Shown here piece after piece: positions 38,341 to 49,616 of a stretch of DNA of 64,000 nucleotides. Every line of letters starts with the position of its first letter. The stretch's first letter is position 1. Source of the stretch: Aphis gossypii (taxonomy: Eukaryota; Arthropoda; Insecta; Hemiptera; Aphididae). The notes under the pieces were generated by a model. The model had not been told where the DNA came from. It made no database searches and saw nothing but the letters and a program-made list of their open reading frames with translations. The stretch lies in assembly GCF_020184175.1 (NCBI RefSeq), contig NC_065530.1:20499260-20563259 (forward strand). Direction: 5' to 3'. Position numbers and translations under genes: made by a program.

Positions 38341-38645
38341 AAAAAAAAAGGAAACGGTCTAGTTGTCGCTCGCAATATGGTGTTGAGATGTCTTGGATGC
38401 TCATGCACTTAATTCTTTGAAGGATGCTAATGCACTGATAAGAAGAGACGACTTGGTCAAGCCGACCAGAGTCGTCGGTGGCCTGATCAAAGGTCTCTAT
38501 GTTACAAAGAAATTGTCTTTATCTCCGGCGATAGAGGCCTTTACTGGACCATCCATTGTCTCCGGCGGCACACGAAATAGGTCACATCTGTTGCGCTACA
38601 CTATCACAACTATGTATAATATCTTACGTGACCAAATAATATAAA
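38341..38645 (+). other. Unidentified GC-rich block with an 83-codon open frame
   Basis: A sharply GC-richer island in AT-rich intron, starting after a poly-A run. One + frame is open from 38393 to 38644 (containing NALIRRDDLVKPTRVVGGLI) but begins with TTG and has no recognised domain. Inverted pieces (aaaggtctctat and atagaggccttt) and a repeated tctccggcg suggest structure rather than coding. It could be an inserted repeat, a decayed retrocopy or a regulatory element. Confidence 0.3.
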
Positions 38646-38947
38646 TCGTTCCTTTCATCAGTGATTTAAGATATTTGGGTTATAAGTATTATCTGCGTGC
38701 GACAACTTGACCTTTATTTATTTTATTAAATAAAAACAAGCAATTTACAATTATGATATATGAGCATATCATTACAGTATACGCGTGAATTTATCTTTTT
38801 TTTAAAATCCAATGGTATAAATATAAAAGTATGACATTGACTAAATTCAACTCATTTGTAAATGCTAAGATTCAGGAATATATTGAAACAAAATAACTTT
38901 TATCTACCTGGGTATTTATTTGTTAGGAATTTGATAATTCTCATTAT

Positions 38948-39102
38948 CAGAGCCGTGCCGTTAAGATTTAGCGCCCGGGGCAAAATAAAAAATATTAGCC
39001 CTCTAATATTATAAAAAAAAATTTTGGCGTCCCCTTTTAATAGTTTAAACCATGCGCCCGGGGTACATGCCCCCAAGGCCCCCTTCCCACGGCACGGCTC
39101 TG
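38948..39102. mobile_element. hAT MITE with perfect 8-bp target duplication (155 bp)
   Basis: Seen: perfect 14-bp terminal inverted repeats, CAGAGCCGTGCCGT and its complement, enclose a 155-base GC-rich element. It is flanked on each side by the identical 8-mer ctcattat (38940-38947 and 39103-39110). Established knowledge: an 8-bp duplication with CAG-starting termini is diagnostic of hAT superfamily transposition. There is no coding capacity. It sits 175 bases before the last exon of the bHLH gene, inside the intron. Confidence 0.92.
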
Positions 39103-39276
39103 CTCATTATTACTAGAGCTGAAAATGAATAATTATTATACCTACTGGTATTAGTAAGTTATTAGATTATTGTCGACTGAAATGACTGCGAATTTTAATT
39201 ATTGTCTTTTTTAATATCTATAATAGGTAGTTATTATATCAATTTATAATATATTTATTTATATTTTTTATTACAG

Positions 39277-39432
39277 ACTTGGCCATACAACGCACACAAC
39301 ACCGTGAAAGAATGTTCATCGCCTGATGACGATGACTACAGATACAACTGTTATGATAGTTATAATAATACACTGGAAGGAAAATCATATTCAACTTACG
39401 ACACTTACTACAAATCATCTATCAATTCGTGA
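39277..39432 (+). CDS. HLH54F: TCF21/musculin (HLH54F)-like bHLH factor, C-terminal exon
   Basis: Encodes residues 113-163 and the stop TGA at 39430-39432. Seen: an acceptor with a T-rich tract (ttttttattacag) ends at 39276. The exon opens in phase 0 with TWPYNAHN, then an acidic cluster SSPDDDD and a tyrosine/serine-rich tail ending KSSINS. Established knowledge: TCF21 and MSC end in a short exon carrying a conserved TWPF motif; TWPY here is its counterpart and strongly supports joining to the exon ending at 9820. The combined protein of 163 residues is close to TCF21 (179) and shorter than the fly protein, again hinting at a missing N-terminal exon. Confidence 0.85.
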   Translation, partial: TWPYNAHNTVKECSSPDDDDYRYNCYDSYNNTLEGKSYSTYDTYYKSSINS

Positions 39433-39481
39433 ATATTTGTCATTCATGTATATTTTATTTAATATAGACCTAGGTGCTTAA

Positions 39482-39487
39482 AATAAA
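39482..39487 (+). terminator. Polyadenylation signal AATAAA
   Basis: A canonical AATAAA 50 bases after the stop codon of the bHLH gene. A second candidate lies near 39620, so 3' ends may be alternative. Confidence 0.55.
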
Positions 39488-39490
39488 TTT

Positions 39491-42400
39491 GAAACAATCA
39501 TAATTATTAATTAGACACCTGTAATATATTTGTATTCTTATTTTATGATAGGTTAACATTTAATTTATGGATTTGTACGAAATTTAATATAATCTGTTCA
39601 ATCATAAAATATTTATTATTTAATAAAAATAATGAAAACAATAACAACTGATTTTATGAGGGTACATTTACCATATAATATAACAATACGGTATATCTAA
39701 GACTATTGACTGTGACAAAATATATCTGACGATTCACAAGTAAAATATTTACAAAGTAGGTAATTTTTTTACCGAAAAGTCAAGTTACCTAATCAAAAAT
39801 CATTTCCAAAATTCCAAACACCGATTGTTTTTAGATAAAAAAAGATACCTGATATGATACTGTTTTGAATAATATTAGAGATACTATACGGTGTACAAAT
39901 AAATTATTATCCTTTGTTTTACATCTGAAAAAATTGCATTGAATAAATGCTTTTAATATTTGTTTAATTGACATATTTATATAGCTTGATAATAAGTTTT
40001 ATTTATTTATAGTACCTATTTAATTTTTTTCAATTATTTATGAATGAAAAAAAATCTCATAACAATACTTGATAGAATTTGAATTTTATTTGACTACAAT
40101 AGACGATTAAAAATTATTTTGTTCGCTAATCATTAGTATTTGGTGATGTAAATTAAATAGGATAATTTTATTTACTGTTTTCATTAAATATAGTATATTA
40201 CATTTTATTTTATTGATTATTTAACAATTTCCGGATTTGTAGGTTAGTTAGATTATCCATAATCGAATAAATTGATAAGCGTTTTTTATTCCAAACGACT
40301 GAAGTAATTGAATATTTTATAGTATAACCAAAAAAACATTTTCAGGTTTAGTGAATTAAATTCAAACTATTTCTTAACAATTGATTCGGTTCAAGAATTT
40401 TAATTTACTCAAATTTCAACTTATACTAAAACGTGTCATTTTCATGGTTTTAATTATATTCATTAATCCAAATGCCTTTGACAACCTTGAATAACAATGA
40501 TACTCATTACGTCATATTTATTTATCCTTTTTAAAAATTATCTGCTTTTTTATATTAATAAACTGAAATCATTAATTTATATGGAATTTTTACTTCTTAG
40601 ATAATTTTTTTAATATTTTTAAATATCAAAATAATTGAACAATGAACATTTATAAAATATTAAATTAAAATCATAAAATTACTTTTTTTTCCAATTTCAT
40701 AAAAAGAAAAAAGTCAGTGCAATTATAAAATTGTTAGTCTCATAAAGTATGCGGTTATTGCTCAATCTTTTATTGAAGTTGAAATATACATTTAATTAAA
40801 AATACTTTCGTAAATATATATAATAAGTATTTACCTTGTGTGATAAAATGTGAACTATGTGAAATAAGTCAAAATTTGAGAAGCAAATTTTATCTCATAT
40901 TTATTATATATTTTTTAATGAAACTAAAGTATAAATAGCAAACTTCAATGGTTTTTACTTTTAATATTTGTACAGCAATTAAAAATAATATAATTGTTTC
41001 AGATTGCAATTATAACATTAAATGTTGACATTCTGAAATGTACGAGGGCGTATGAGAATAATGTAATTGATTAAAACGAAAATAGAAAAATAAATTATGT
41101 CCATGAAAATAATAATAGTAGCCAAGTACGAAAGTAACGTCACTTTTTATGATGATAAATGTAATAATAATAATAATAATAACAACGAAATAGAATTAAT
41201 TAAATAAAAAAAAAAATAGTTCTTTGTTGATATTTTGTCGTATCTTGAGTCTAAAGTCTTCAAACAAAACATGCTTCATAGAAATCTATCACCGTTATGT
41301 TAACTACAATTAAAAACGTTTGTTTTATTAATTTATAACGCAATACGGTTTAATAATGTATTATTATATTACATTCATTTTTCATCGATTCCATAATATA
41401 AAAATAGAAACATTTTAAAGCGATATTAATTATTAGTTCACCATTTTACGCTGTAATCAATAAACTGACGAATATAAGTTTATTATTTTTATTTAGTTAT
41501 ATCTTTTACATAACATACATTGTATGTATTATTTGTTATTGTTTTGTTTTTTTTTTAATTATACGTGCACAATTTTAGGAAAAAATTATAGTAAGACACA
41601 TAAAGTATAACGTTTAATTCTGTCACTGTTATCTGCTTAAAAAAAAAAATATATAATATTAAATATTTATATAATACTAATAAATAATATGTTTTTTCAA
41701 CAGGAAATTTCAAAAGGTTAGATACCTCAAATACAAATATCGAGATAAGTAATGCCTAATAACCATTTATTTTAACCGTCTTTACGATAAGACCCTTTAT
41801 ATATTTATATACCTAGTATATTATTATTATTATTATTATATTTCATTTGAATAATAAAATACACAACTGAATAATCTAAATATTTAATAGAATACATTTG
41901 GGTATAACTTAGTGTAGGACTTTAACTCTAAATACTCGCACTCTTTAATTGTCTACATAAAACCATTTTATATTATTCAAAAAAAGTTCAAAATCTAATA
42001 AAAAAAATAAGCAGTTACTTAAATTAAGTACCAAATTCAAAATTTGACGATTAAATTTAATTTAGCTATAGTTATATAGGTATGATTTTTTTTAAGTTCG
42101 AGGCTATTTGTTATATTAGATTCAATATTGAAATGTTAATTATAATAATAATAATTATTATTATTTTGAATTATGTGCTTTAATATTTTAATTATTGCAT
42201 GTTTACTCATCTATGAACAAGTAACTATAGGAAGAAACTAAAAATAATAGTACTATATGACTTCTAAAATGTGCGCTTTGCTACACAATACAAAAATCAT
42301 ACTCGAGCTTTCAGTTTATAGTTTTAACTCCAGTAACTATAAAACATTAAATTATATCCAGTGAAACTTTGAATAATTTAAAGTCATATTAAAGTTTATA

Positions 42401-44261
42401 TCATATTTTTATAATGAGTATAAGTGCTAATGTAGTAAAACTAGTGAGGTAAACTTTATTTTAGGACCTCGACCGACAGAAAAAAGTTCGACAGTTCATC
42501 ATAGTTTATAATTTTTAATAAAAATTATAGAAGTTGACCTACAGCACATATCCTATATTATGGTATTTTATAAAAATCCTGGGACATTATTTCGGAGTTA
42601 AGTTATGGACCGACAAGTTCTGCAATTATTCAAAAAGAATTGGTACATTTTAGTAATACCTACGTGCGTTTGAATTTTCTTTTATTCTAATATAAAAACT
42701 TAACTTTCAGTCGAGTTTAAACTTCACCAACGTGATGAACGTTCAAAATTAAGAATTCACAAGGAAAAAATGTCATTTTTATTTTTGCATACATTTTTTA
42801 AAATATAACGATTTTGCGTAGTGTTTCTTGTAACTGAAAAACCAACTTTTCCGTTTTTGATTTCATTACTGTCAATAGCTCATTAATACTATTAGGTTGA
42901 AAAAAAATAACGTAGACATTTGATGGAGATATAAAACTCTGTATTCTGTTCTTTAATGTTAAATGTTCATTATTATACTATTTTGTCTCTTTTTATAAAT
43001 GTCAGTTGATGGTCATTATTATTTTATTTTTCGATGTTAAATGTTAATTATATATTAAATAAAAAAAGTTAAATGCCAATTAAAAATAATTGTTTAAATT
43101 TAATGTCGAAGATATTTTTTTGTACTAAATAAAAACGAAAATAATTAATTTTATGCTTGCACTGCCCTGCGTTGACAAAAAATTGTCACAAACTCATGAG
43201 TCATGATCAATGAAAGTATTGAAATCGTTGTACATATTAATCATTAATACGAATAAAGTATCGGTGCATGGTATATATTATTCTAAGTATCTATCCAATA
43301 AGAAGATATGCAGTCAACTGAAGATTATTATTAACACGTATTAAATAGGTCTCTTAAAATTTTAATCGCAGAATTTAAAATACTTAGTTATGACGTCATT
43401 TGCTTATAAACCAGAGAGTATTATTATTGTTGTAATAACTATTATTGTTTTGAATACGTTTTTAACTATTAAAATAATAATGAGGTATTACGAGTAAAAT
43501 AATATTGAAATGGCATTATTTAAGCTAAAATTAATACTACACTGTAAGGTGTAATTTGTTGGGTAGTTTTTCCTTTTAAAATGTATATTTTATTAATTTT
43601 ATTAGTTACCTATATCATAAAATGTATTTTATGATTTGATCACATTTATTTTACGGTTGTAACTCAATTATCTGTCTAATAATTATATTATTATACAACG
43701 TGCTCTTATAAGCGTAATTTATAATTAAGTAAATATGTATAATATATATTGTATATTGTATATAGATAAAGTGGTTATTTTGAATAAATAGTAACAGTGG
43801 TTTACTCTATAGTATACTAATACTATATAATATGCGTCATACACTATGCCTATAATTATTACACTGTTATGAAATATACCACATTATTTATGAGAGAACT
43901 TAATAGCATTGCTCCGCAATAACATGTTTTATATTTTTCGATTTTATTTTTTATTTTTTACAAGCATTTCAATTTAAAATTTTGATAAAATTCATGAAAA
44001 CTTAAAAAAATACAAGTTTTTTTATTTTTTTTTATTTTGAATTAAGAACTATTAACAATCTGTACTCATGGTACTATGAGCTTAAGAGATATTTGAGAAT
44101 TATAATAATAATAGAATTAATATAAATCAATACAAACGAATATTTATATGTAACCCTATTATAATTTTACATGAAATCTTGAATTGAAGAAACTGTCCAG
44201 CAACAGCACTTCGGCGAGGATTTTTCTTTTTTTTCTTTTTTTTAATTTTTTTTTTGTGTCT
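39491..44261. other. Intergenic AT-rich DNA
   Basis: No gene supported. A less AT-rich stretch at 42440-42760 (for example tcgagtttaaacttcacc) reads like a fragment of a dispersed repeat, but no termini were found. AAT/TTA microsatellites occur at about 41160, 41820 and 42140. An AP-1-like TGAGTCA lies near 43198. Confidence 0.3.
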
Positions 44262-45692
44262 GTCATCACGTTTTGGGGCAATAAAAGTGCTTTGATTTTT
44301 AAACTCAGCCCCGTTTCTGATAGGAAAGTGAATCTGGTTGGTACTTCTAATAGTTTTCAAAAGCGTCAGGAAAAATCCTAAAAAAGTAACAGAAAAACAG
44401 GAATTTTTACGCAAAACCAGTTTTTAACAAATTCGATAATTTTATTTTACTGTAACTCAAAAAATAATGACTGTAATTACTTGAAATTTTTACTAAATGT
44501 TTTTGTTAATTTTATCTATAAACAGTTACATTTTGACTTTTTTTGAGTTATTTATAGACCACTGAAATTTTCGATTTCTTTTGAAGTGTCGATAAAAAAA
44601 TTTTGGATGACTAAAAACACTTGAAAATTTAATACAAGATTCCTTATGAGTTGTTCTTATTGTAGCTAAAAAAACTAAAAATCGTTAGTCACAATTTTTT
44701 TTATATAAGTGTTTATAGTTCAAATGTTTACGAAATATGTCAGAATCGCGAAATTTGCAAGTAATTTTAAAGTTAAAAAATCATAAAATTTTTTGTGTTT
44801 ATATCTAAGAATAAAAAATTCAACACTAAGTTTTCCATAAGTTTTCCTTCAAGTAGCTATAAAAAAACTCGAAGCTTCATTATAGGAAAAATTTTAAGTT
44901 CGTTTAAATTTAAAATTTTTACGAAATAGCGTAACGATAATAATTTATCCTCAAACGATTTTAAATATTTACTATTATTCAAAAAGTATAAACCGTAGAT
45001 AGGTACTTGAAAATTTCACCAGTTATTTAGATTGAAATTTTCTTTACATGATTTAATTTTCAAACTATTTCGCGTTTTCGACAGATTTCGTAAAAATTTG
45101 AACTAAAAACGCTTATAAAAAAAAATTGTGACTAACGATTTTTAATTTTTTTTAGCTACATTAAAAACAACTCATAAGGAACCTTGTATTAAATTTTCAA
45201 AACTTTTTGGTCATCCAAAAATTTTTTATCGACACTTTAAAAAAAATTTCTCAAAAAAATAGAAAATTTCAGTGGTCTATAAATAACTCAAAAAAAGTCA
45301 AAATTTTTTGAAAATTTAACTATATACGGATACCACTGACATTAACATTTGGTGAAAATTTCAAGTATTTTCAGTAATTAGTTTTTGAATTACAACCATA
45401 AAAAAAAATCGATTTGGTCGAAAACTGGTTTTGCGTAAAAATTGCCGTTTTTCCGTCATTTTTTTTTTGTTTTTCTCGATTTTTTTGAAAACTGTTGGAA
45501 AATGTTAACTTTTTACCTCTATAATGCACCAAGGATATTCACTTTTACATCGGAAACCACCCCCATTGTTTGAAATTGGAGCATTATTTCGACTAGTTAT
45601 GCTGTACACAGACACAAAAAAAAAAAAAAAAAAAAAACACACATCATTGTAAAATCAATACATTCATCACTTCGTTCAGAATCTAAAAAAGT
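44262..45692. mobile_element. Foldback element with long inverted repeats (about 1.4 kb)
   Basis: Seen: the left arm (about 44262-44800) and right arm (about 45030-45615) are imperfect inverted copies. Examples are gtgtctgt against acagacac, and ccttatgagttgttcttatt against its complement near 45160-45180. Others are gtgactaacgatttttaa against its counterpart, and gagttatttatagaccactg against cagtggtctataaataactc. About 230 bases separate the arms. The right side continues through a 22-base poly-A to an outer end near 45692 (cacttcgttcagaatct). The left outer end lacks this and meets unrelated sequence. No significant open frame exists, so it is a non-autonomous foldback element or a long-terminal-inverted-repeat MITE. 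Confidence 0.8.
45617..45639 (+). repeat. Poly-A run in foldback element
   Basis: About 22 consecutive A residues between the right arm and the outer end of the foldback element. Confidence 0.85.
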
Positions 45693-47987
45693 TGTTTTAA
45701 AAAATGCAATAGATCTAAAATAATAGAAAAATGAGAGTTATGTAATTAAACCAAAAAGATAAATTTTCAATAACAAGGCTTAATAAACAGATAAAGGACG
45801 AATTAGACACATAATTAAGCAGACAATAGCCCTTAAGAGCAATATTTCTAATTGAAAGTAGTTTAGGTGAATCTGATTTAAAATAGAGTAGTTTTAAAAG
45901 AAAATGATGATAAGTCGTTAGTCGGTGATCAATGCGACTAGATGAAATCAACACTTGACTTAATGGTGTCAGGTGTGTTATCATGGAGTAAGTATTAAAT
46001 ATTGAGTATGAAGAAATCGCCAAGAAAAAATATTCTCTAAACGAGCTCAATTATGAGTTAGTCATAAACGAGGTATACGGATTCAAAACTACGGAATTAT
46101 ACTATGGTATAAGCGTAATTTATCTTAAAAATTGAATCTTTATGGTACTAAAATAAATGGACTACGCTTTCGACTGAAAATGGATTTGGTTACAATAGAG
46201 AGAATAAAACAATGGAGAGTGTTAAAAAGACACTTGTAGAATTGTTCACATCAAGGGATAATGAGGTCAATGCCCAGATGCAAGAAACTTAATTATCTAT
46301 GCTTGTGCCGTCAGCCTTTTTGAAATTAAAAAGAGTGTGAGAGTTGTAAGAATTGTAAATGATAAGAAACGACGAGTTAAAATGAATGAATTAATTTATT
46401 ATAATATAATTATTTATATTTACCTATTAAAATATATTGATAAGCATCGAATACCATTTATATAAAAGCGTCATACCTGTAACCATAAATACCTAATGGA
46501 AATCATAGAGCTTGAGCTAATCGCTGCAACACGATAGCGCACAAAATGATATGTGTATAAAAACCATGTATAATTTATGTACAACATAAAATAATATAAT
46601 ATACATTATAATAAATTATACATATATTACATATTGATTTACAATTTTCTTTCTCAATTTATTTAGACTTAGGACTGATAATAAAAATAATAAAAAATAT
46701 AATTTTTGATTTGTATCAAAACATTTTGTTTTATGTTGACACCCGTCATATAGTATAACTCTATGTCTCTATCTATGTAAGATATATGCATATGATAGAC
46801 TATAACTATATCATTTTATAATGTACCTACTCAAATACTATATATATATAAAAAATTAGAACAAACATTTAGAAAAAACAATTTTTACCAAGTCAACGAT
46901 GATAATTTTTTATAGTAATTGAAGTATGAAAATAACATAAAATATATATATATATATATATATATAATTTTATATTTTACATAAATTAGACAATAGACAT
47001 ACCTAGTATATTCTATATGTACATATTATTTGGAGCGCAAATGCGTATTGTAGCCACGCTAATACATATTTTACAATCAATAAATGTTTACGAATTAAAT
47101 TTATGTTTTTCATCGTTTTAACTACTGTAAAGTAATTGTATAAGCTTTTTGTGAGGTATATTGACGTAAAATAAACAATTAAAGTGTATAAATACACTTA
47201 ACAAGTGTCCAATAACCACGGTGCAGCACTTTAAACAAATCTCTCTAAAAATTCAAAAATAACAAAAGTTGTTCTGAGATATTTTTATAAAAAATATATA
47301 TTTTTTTAAGTGCTGAAATAACAGGAGGGCAAAATAAATTATTTAGTATAATATTATTTCAAATAATACAAAATTACAAAATATAAATTACCATAAACAG
47401 ATTTTACGGTATTTTGTTTTCATTATCTATGGTTTTCTATTAATCCTGATTATAAATAATGGGTAGTACCTAAGATTATAAAAATTTAATAATTATTAGT
47501 TCATTACTAATTTTTGTTTATATTTCCATGTTTTAATCAGATTTAATAGTTTATTAAAAAATGTATACATAATATAGTATACTTAATTAAATTAAGCATG
47601 TCCTTTGTTCATGGTAAGTCGTGTATAGTTAAAAAAAACTAAAAAATAATATTAGAAATATAATAATTAAAAACTATAAATTGTTTTTAGATTTATGATT
47701 AATATATTATCGAAAGAAATAAACGTAAATGTACACAATAGGTACATAGTAGGTACACGATACATAGATTAAAGTTATAACTATGGCTATTGGCTATACC
47801 TAGTTTGAATGCAATGAAAAATTTTAAAATATGCATTTGAATTATTCAAAACAGCAAAAATATGCAATTTATATTACACAGGCCAAAAATATAAATATTA
47901 AAAAAAAAAATTAATATATTTTAAAATTAATAGTATACCTATTATTTTTAACTATTAACTCTATTTAAATGTATTAACTGGAAAAAT
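45693..47987. other. Intergenic; possible decayed coding remnants
   Basis: A 111-codon minus-strand frame (45715-46050) and short + strand open pieces near 46155-46290 (for example TMESVKKTLVELFTSRDNEV) hint at an old element but match nothing I recognise. An (AT)n run lies at 46941-46966. The rest is AT-rich with no feature. Confidence 0.2.
46941..46966. repeat. (AT)n microsatellite
   Basis: Uninterrupted alternating A and T. Confidence 0.9.
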
Positions 47988-48095
47988 TATACATGACTAT
48001 TAAAGTTTTCAAAATTGAATGATCTTCTATTAGACTTTATAATGTTCTTATATTTACTCAAACTCCGTTCGACATCAATTAACGCAAAAAACTAA
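47988..48095 (-). mobile_element. hAT transposase C-terminal relic
   Basis: Seen: on the minus strand about 32 codons are open to a stop at 47988-47990. They read ALIDVERSLSKYKNII and then SNRRSFNFENF. Established knowledge: the dimerisation region at the C-terminus of hAT transposases and their insect relatives contains a VERSFSxYKxILxxxRxSxxxxxL block. This matches residue by residue, including the invariant VERS. Upstream minus-strand sequence carries stops and no longer aligns. It is a dead fragment. Confidence 0.65.
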
Positions 48096-49616
48096 AAACA
48101 TCTAGTAACGAAATATACCATAATATATTTTTCGTATTTTTATAGTCGAAATAAGCAATAATATGCAAAATAAAACACCAGAATTTACATCATCATGAGG
48201 TGATTCATGGACATTATTGATAAAAGCAATAATCAAAAGTTGCAAATAAACATACTATTGCTTATAAATCCTAGCCCTTTTGTATTGTGTTAAATTTTAA
48301 TATGCCTGTGCTATAAGGTTTGTTAATAATTTATTTTTGAACTTTCGACGTGTAGGTATCTAACCTGGTTCTTTGAACGATTTCTCTTTGGTAGTACGAA
48401 CAAAAGATTCTATACTAGTTTACTACCTGGCACACATAATGCATCCGACACTACAACACTTAATATTATAATATTGTAAAACAAAGAAAGTTCGTGTTGG
48501 TGACATCGACGTCTGACAATATTATCATACTATTTTAACGTGTATTCGTAAAAGTGTTTAAATTATATACATATTATGTGCATATCTAAGTAAGCGATGA
48601 ATTCCTACTTGAACGTATTGAATATCTATTTTATGTCGTATTTATCATGTAGTTAGTTCAAAATACTATTGCAGTATATTTTCAGTATAGTACTTTTTTT
48701 TTGTTCTAAAAACACATGTGTATTTCTTTAAAAATCAATCACTTTTTCTACATAACTGTATAATGCTTTGTTTCGGTGAATTCAATAGCTGTATTAACTT
48801 TTTTACTCTCCATTTTTAATTAAATCAAACATTTTTATTATAAAATATATGTATATATTATTTATCTATATATGAATTGTATTATACAATTATTATTGTT
48901 TTTGATAAAACAATAATTGTTTATGTAACTTTCAGGTATTTATTGATCTTTATTTTAATACACGGGAAACTATTTATACATATAAATTTTTTTTTAATTT
49001 TAAAATAAGAAAATAACAATTTAATTCATATTTTACTCGATAATTATTGAAATTAATGGTTTTAAATAATATATAATTATTCTAGAATAATTAATAAATT
49101 ACAGAAAGTCTCATAAGGATTTACTTATTTAAATTGTCGGAAACCATATTACCCTGCCACTTCAAATTAGTTATGTAATTCTCGTGAGACATCCTGCATA
49201 TTATATATACCATTCAACCAAGTTTAGAATGAGTCGAATAGATAATTAATCATAGAACTTTTAAAAGCATTTTGGTGTTTGGTAGTGAAGGACTGTATTC
49301 ATGGATAGGTATCTTCTTTATTTATTTTTAATAATAGATTTGTCAATATTTAAATTATAAGAATTAAATAATATTATATTTCTACTTCTTATATAAATGT
49401 ATTAATGGTAATTTGGATCATATTATTAAACCTTTCTCATGCATACGATTTTTGTTTGATTTTTCGTTATTGGCTGCCATAAGTAAATAAATATATAATG
49501 TATATAAATAAATATATTCATTATTATCAGTTACTGTGTGCTCCATGCGTTTATGCTTTTTTCTTTAGTAATAGTTAACCGTTTTTTATGTTTTAAACTC
49601 CTATGTACAAACTAAA
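48096..49616. other. Intergenic AT-rich DNA
   Basis: A GC-richer piece at about 48340-48540 may be part of the hAT element upstream of its relic, but no motif is visible. Otherwise no feature was seen. Confidence 0.25.

Larger units (their letters stand above)
9821..39276 (+). other. 29.5-kb intron of the bHLH gene
   Basis: Defined by the donor ATG|GTAAAT and the acceptor ttttttattacag|ACT. Joining in phase 0 restores a TWPY motif shortly after the bHLH, matching the conserved TWPF near the end of TCF21/MSC proteins. The intron contains an antisense spliced gene (32665-35663), several transposon relics and tandem repeats, listed separately. Confidence 0.8.

Noticed and set aside
38371..38480. 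Resemblance to a ribosomal protein S15A retrocopy (atggtg...gtcttgg...gatgct)
   Set aside because: Agreement is limited to short pieces at the start and vanishes in the following 150 bases.
44127..44414. 95-codon minus-strand frame and 65-codon + frame at the left edge of the foldback
   Set aside because: Lysine/phenylalanine runs come from poly-A/T, and the frames lie across the boundary of the inverted repeat.
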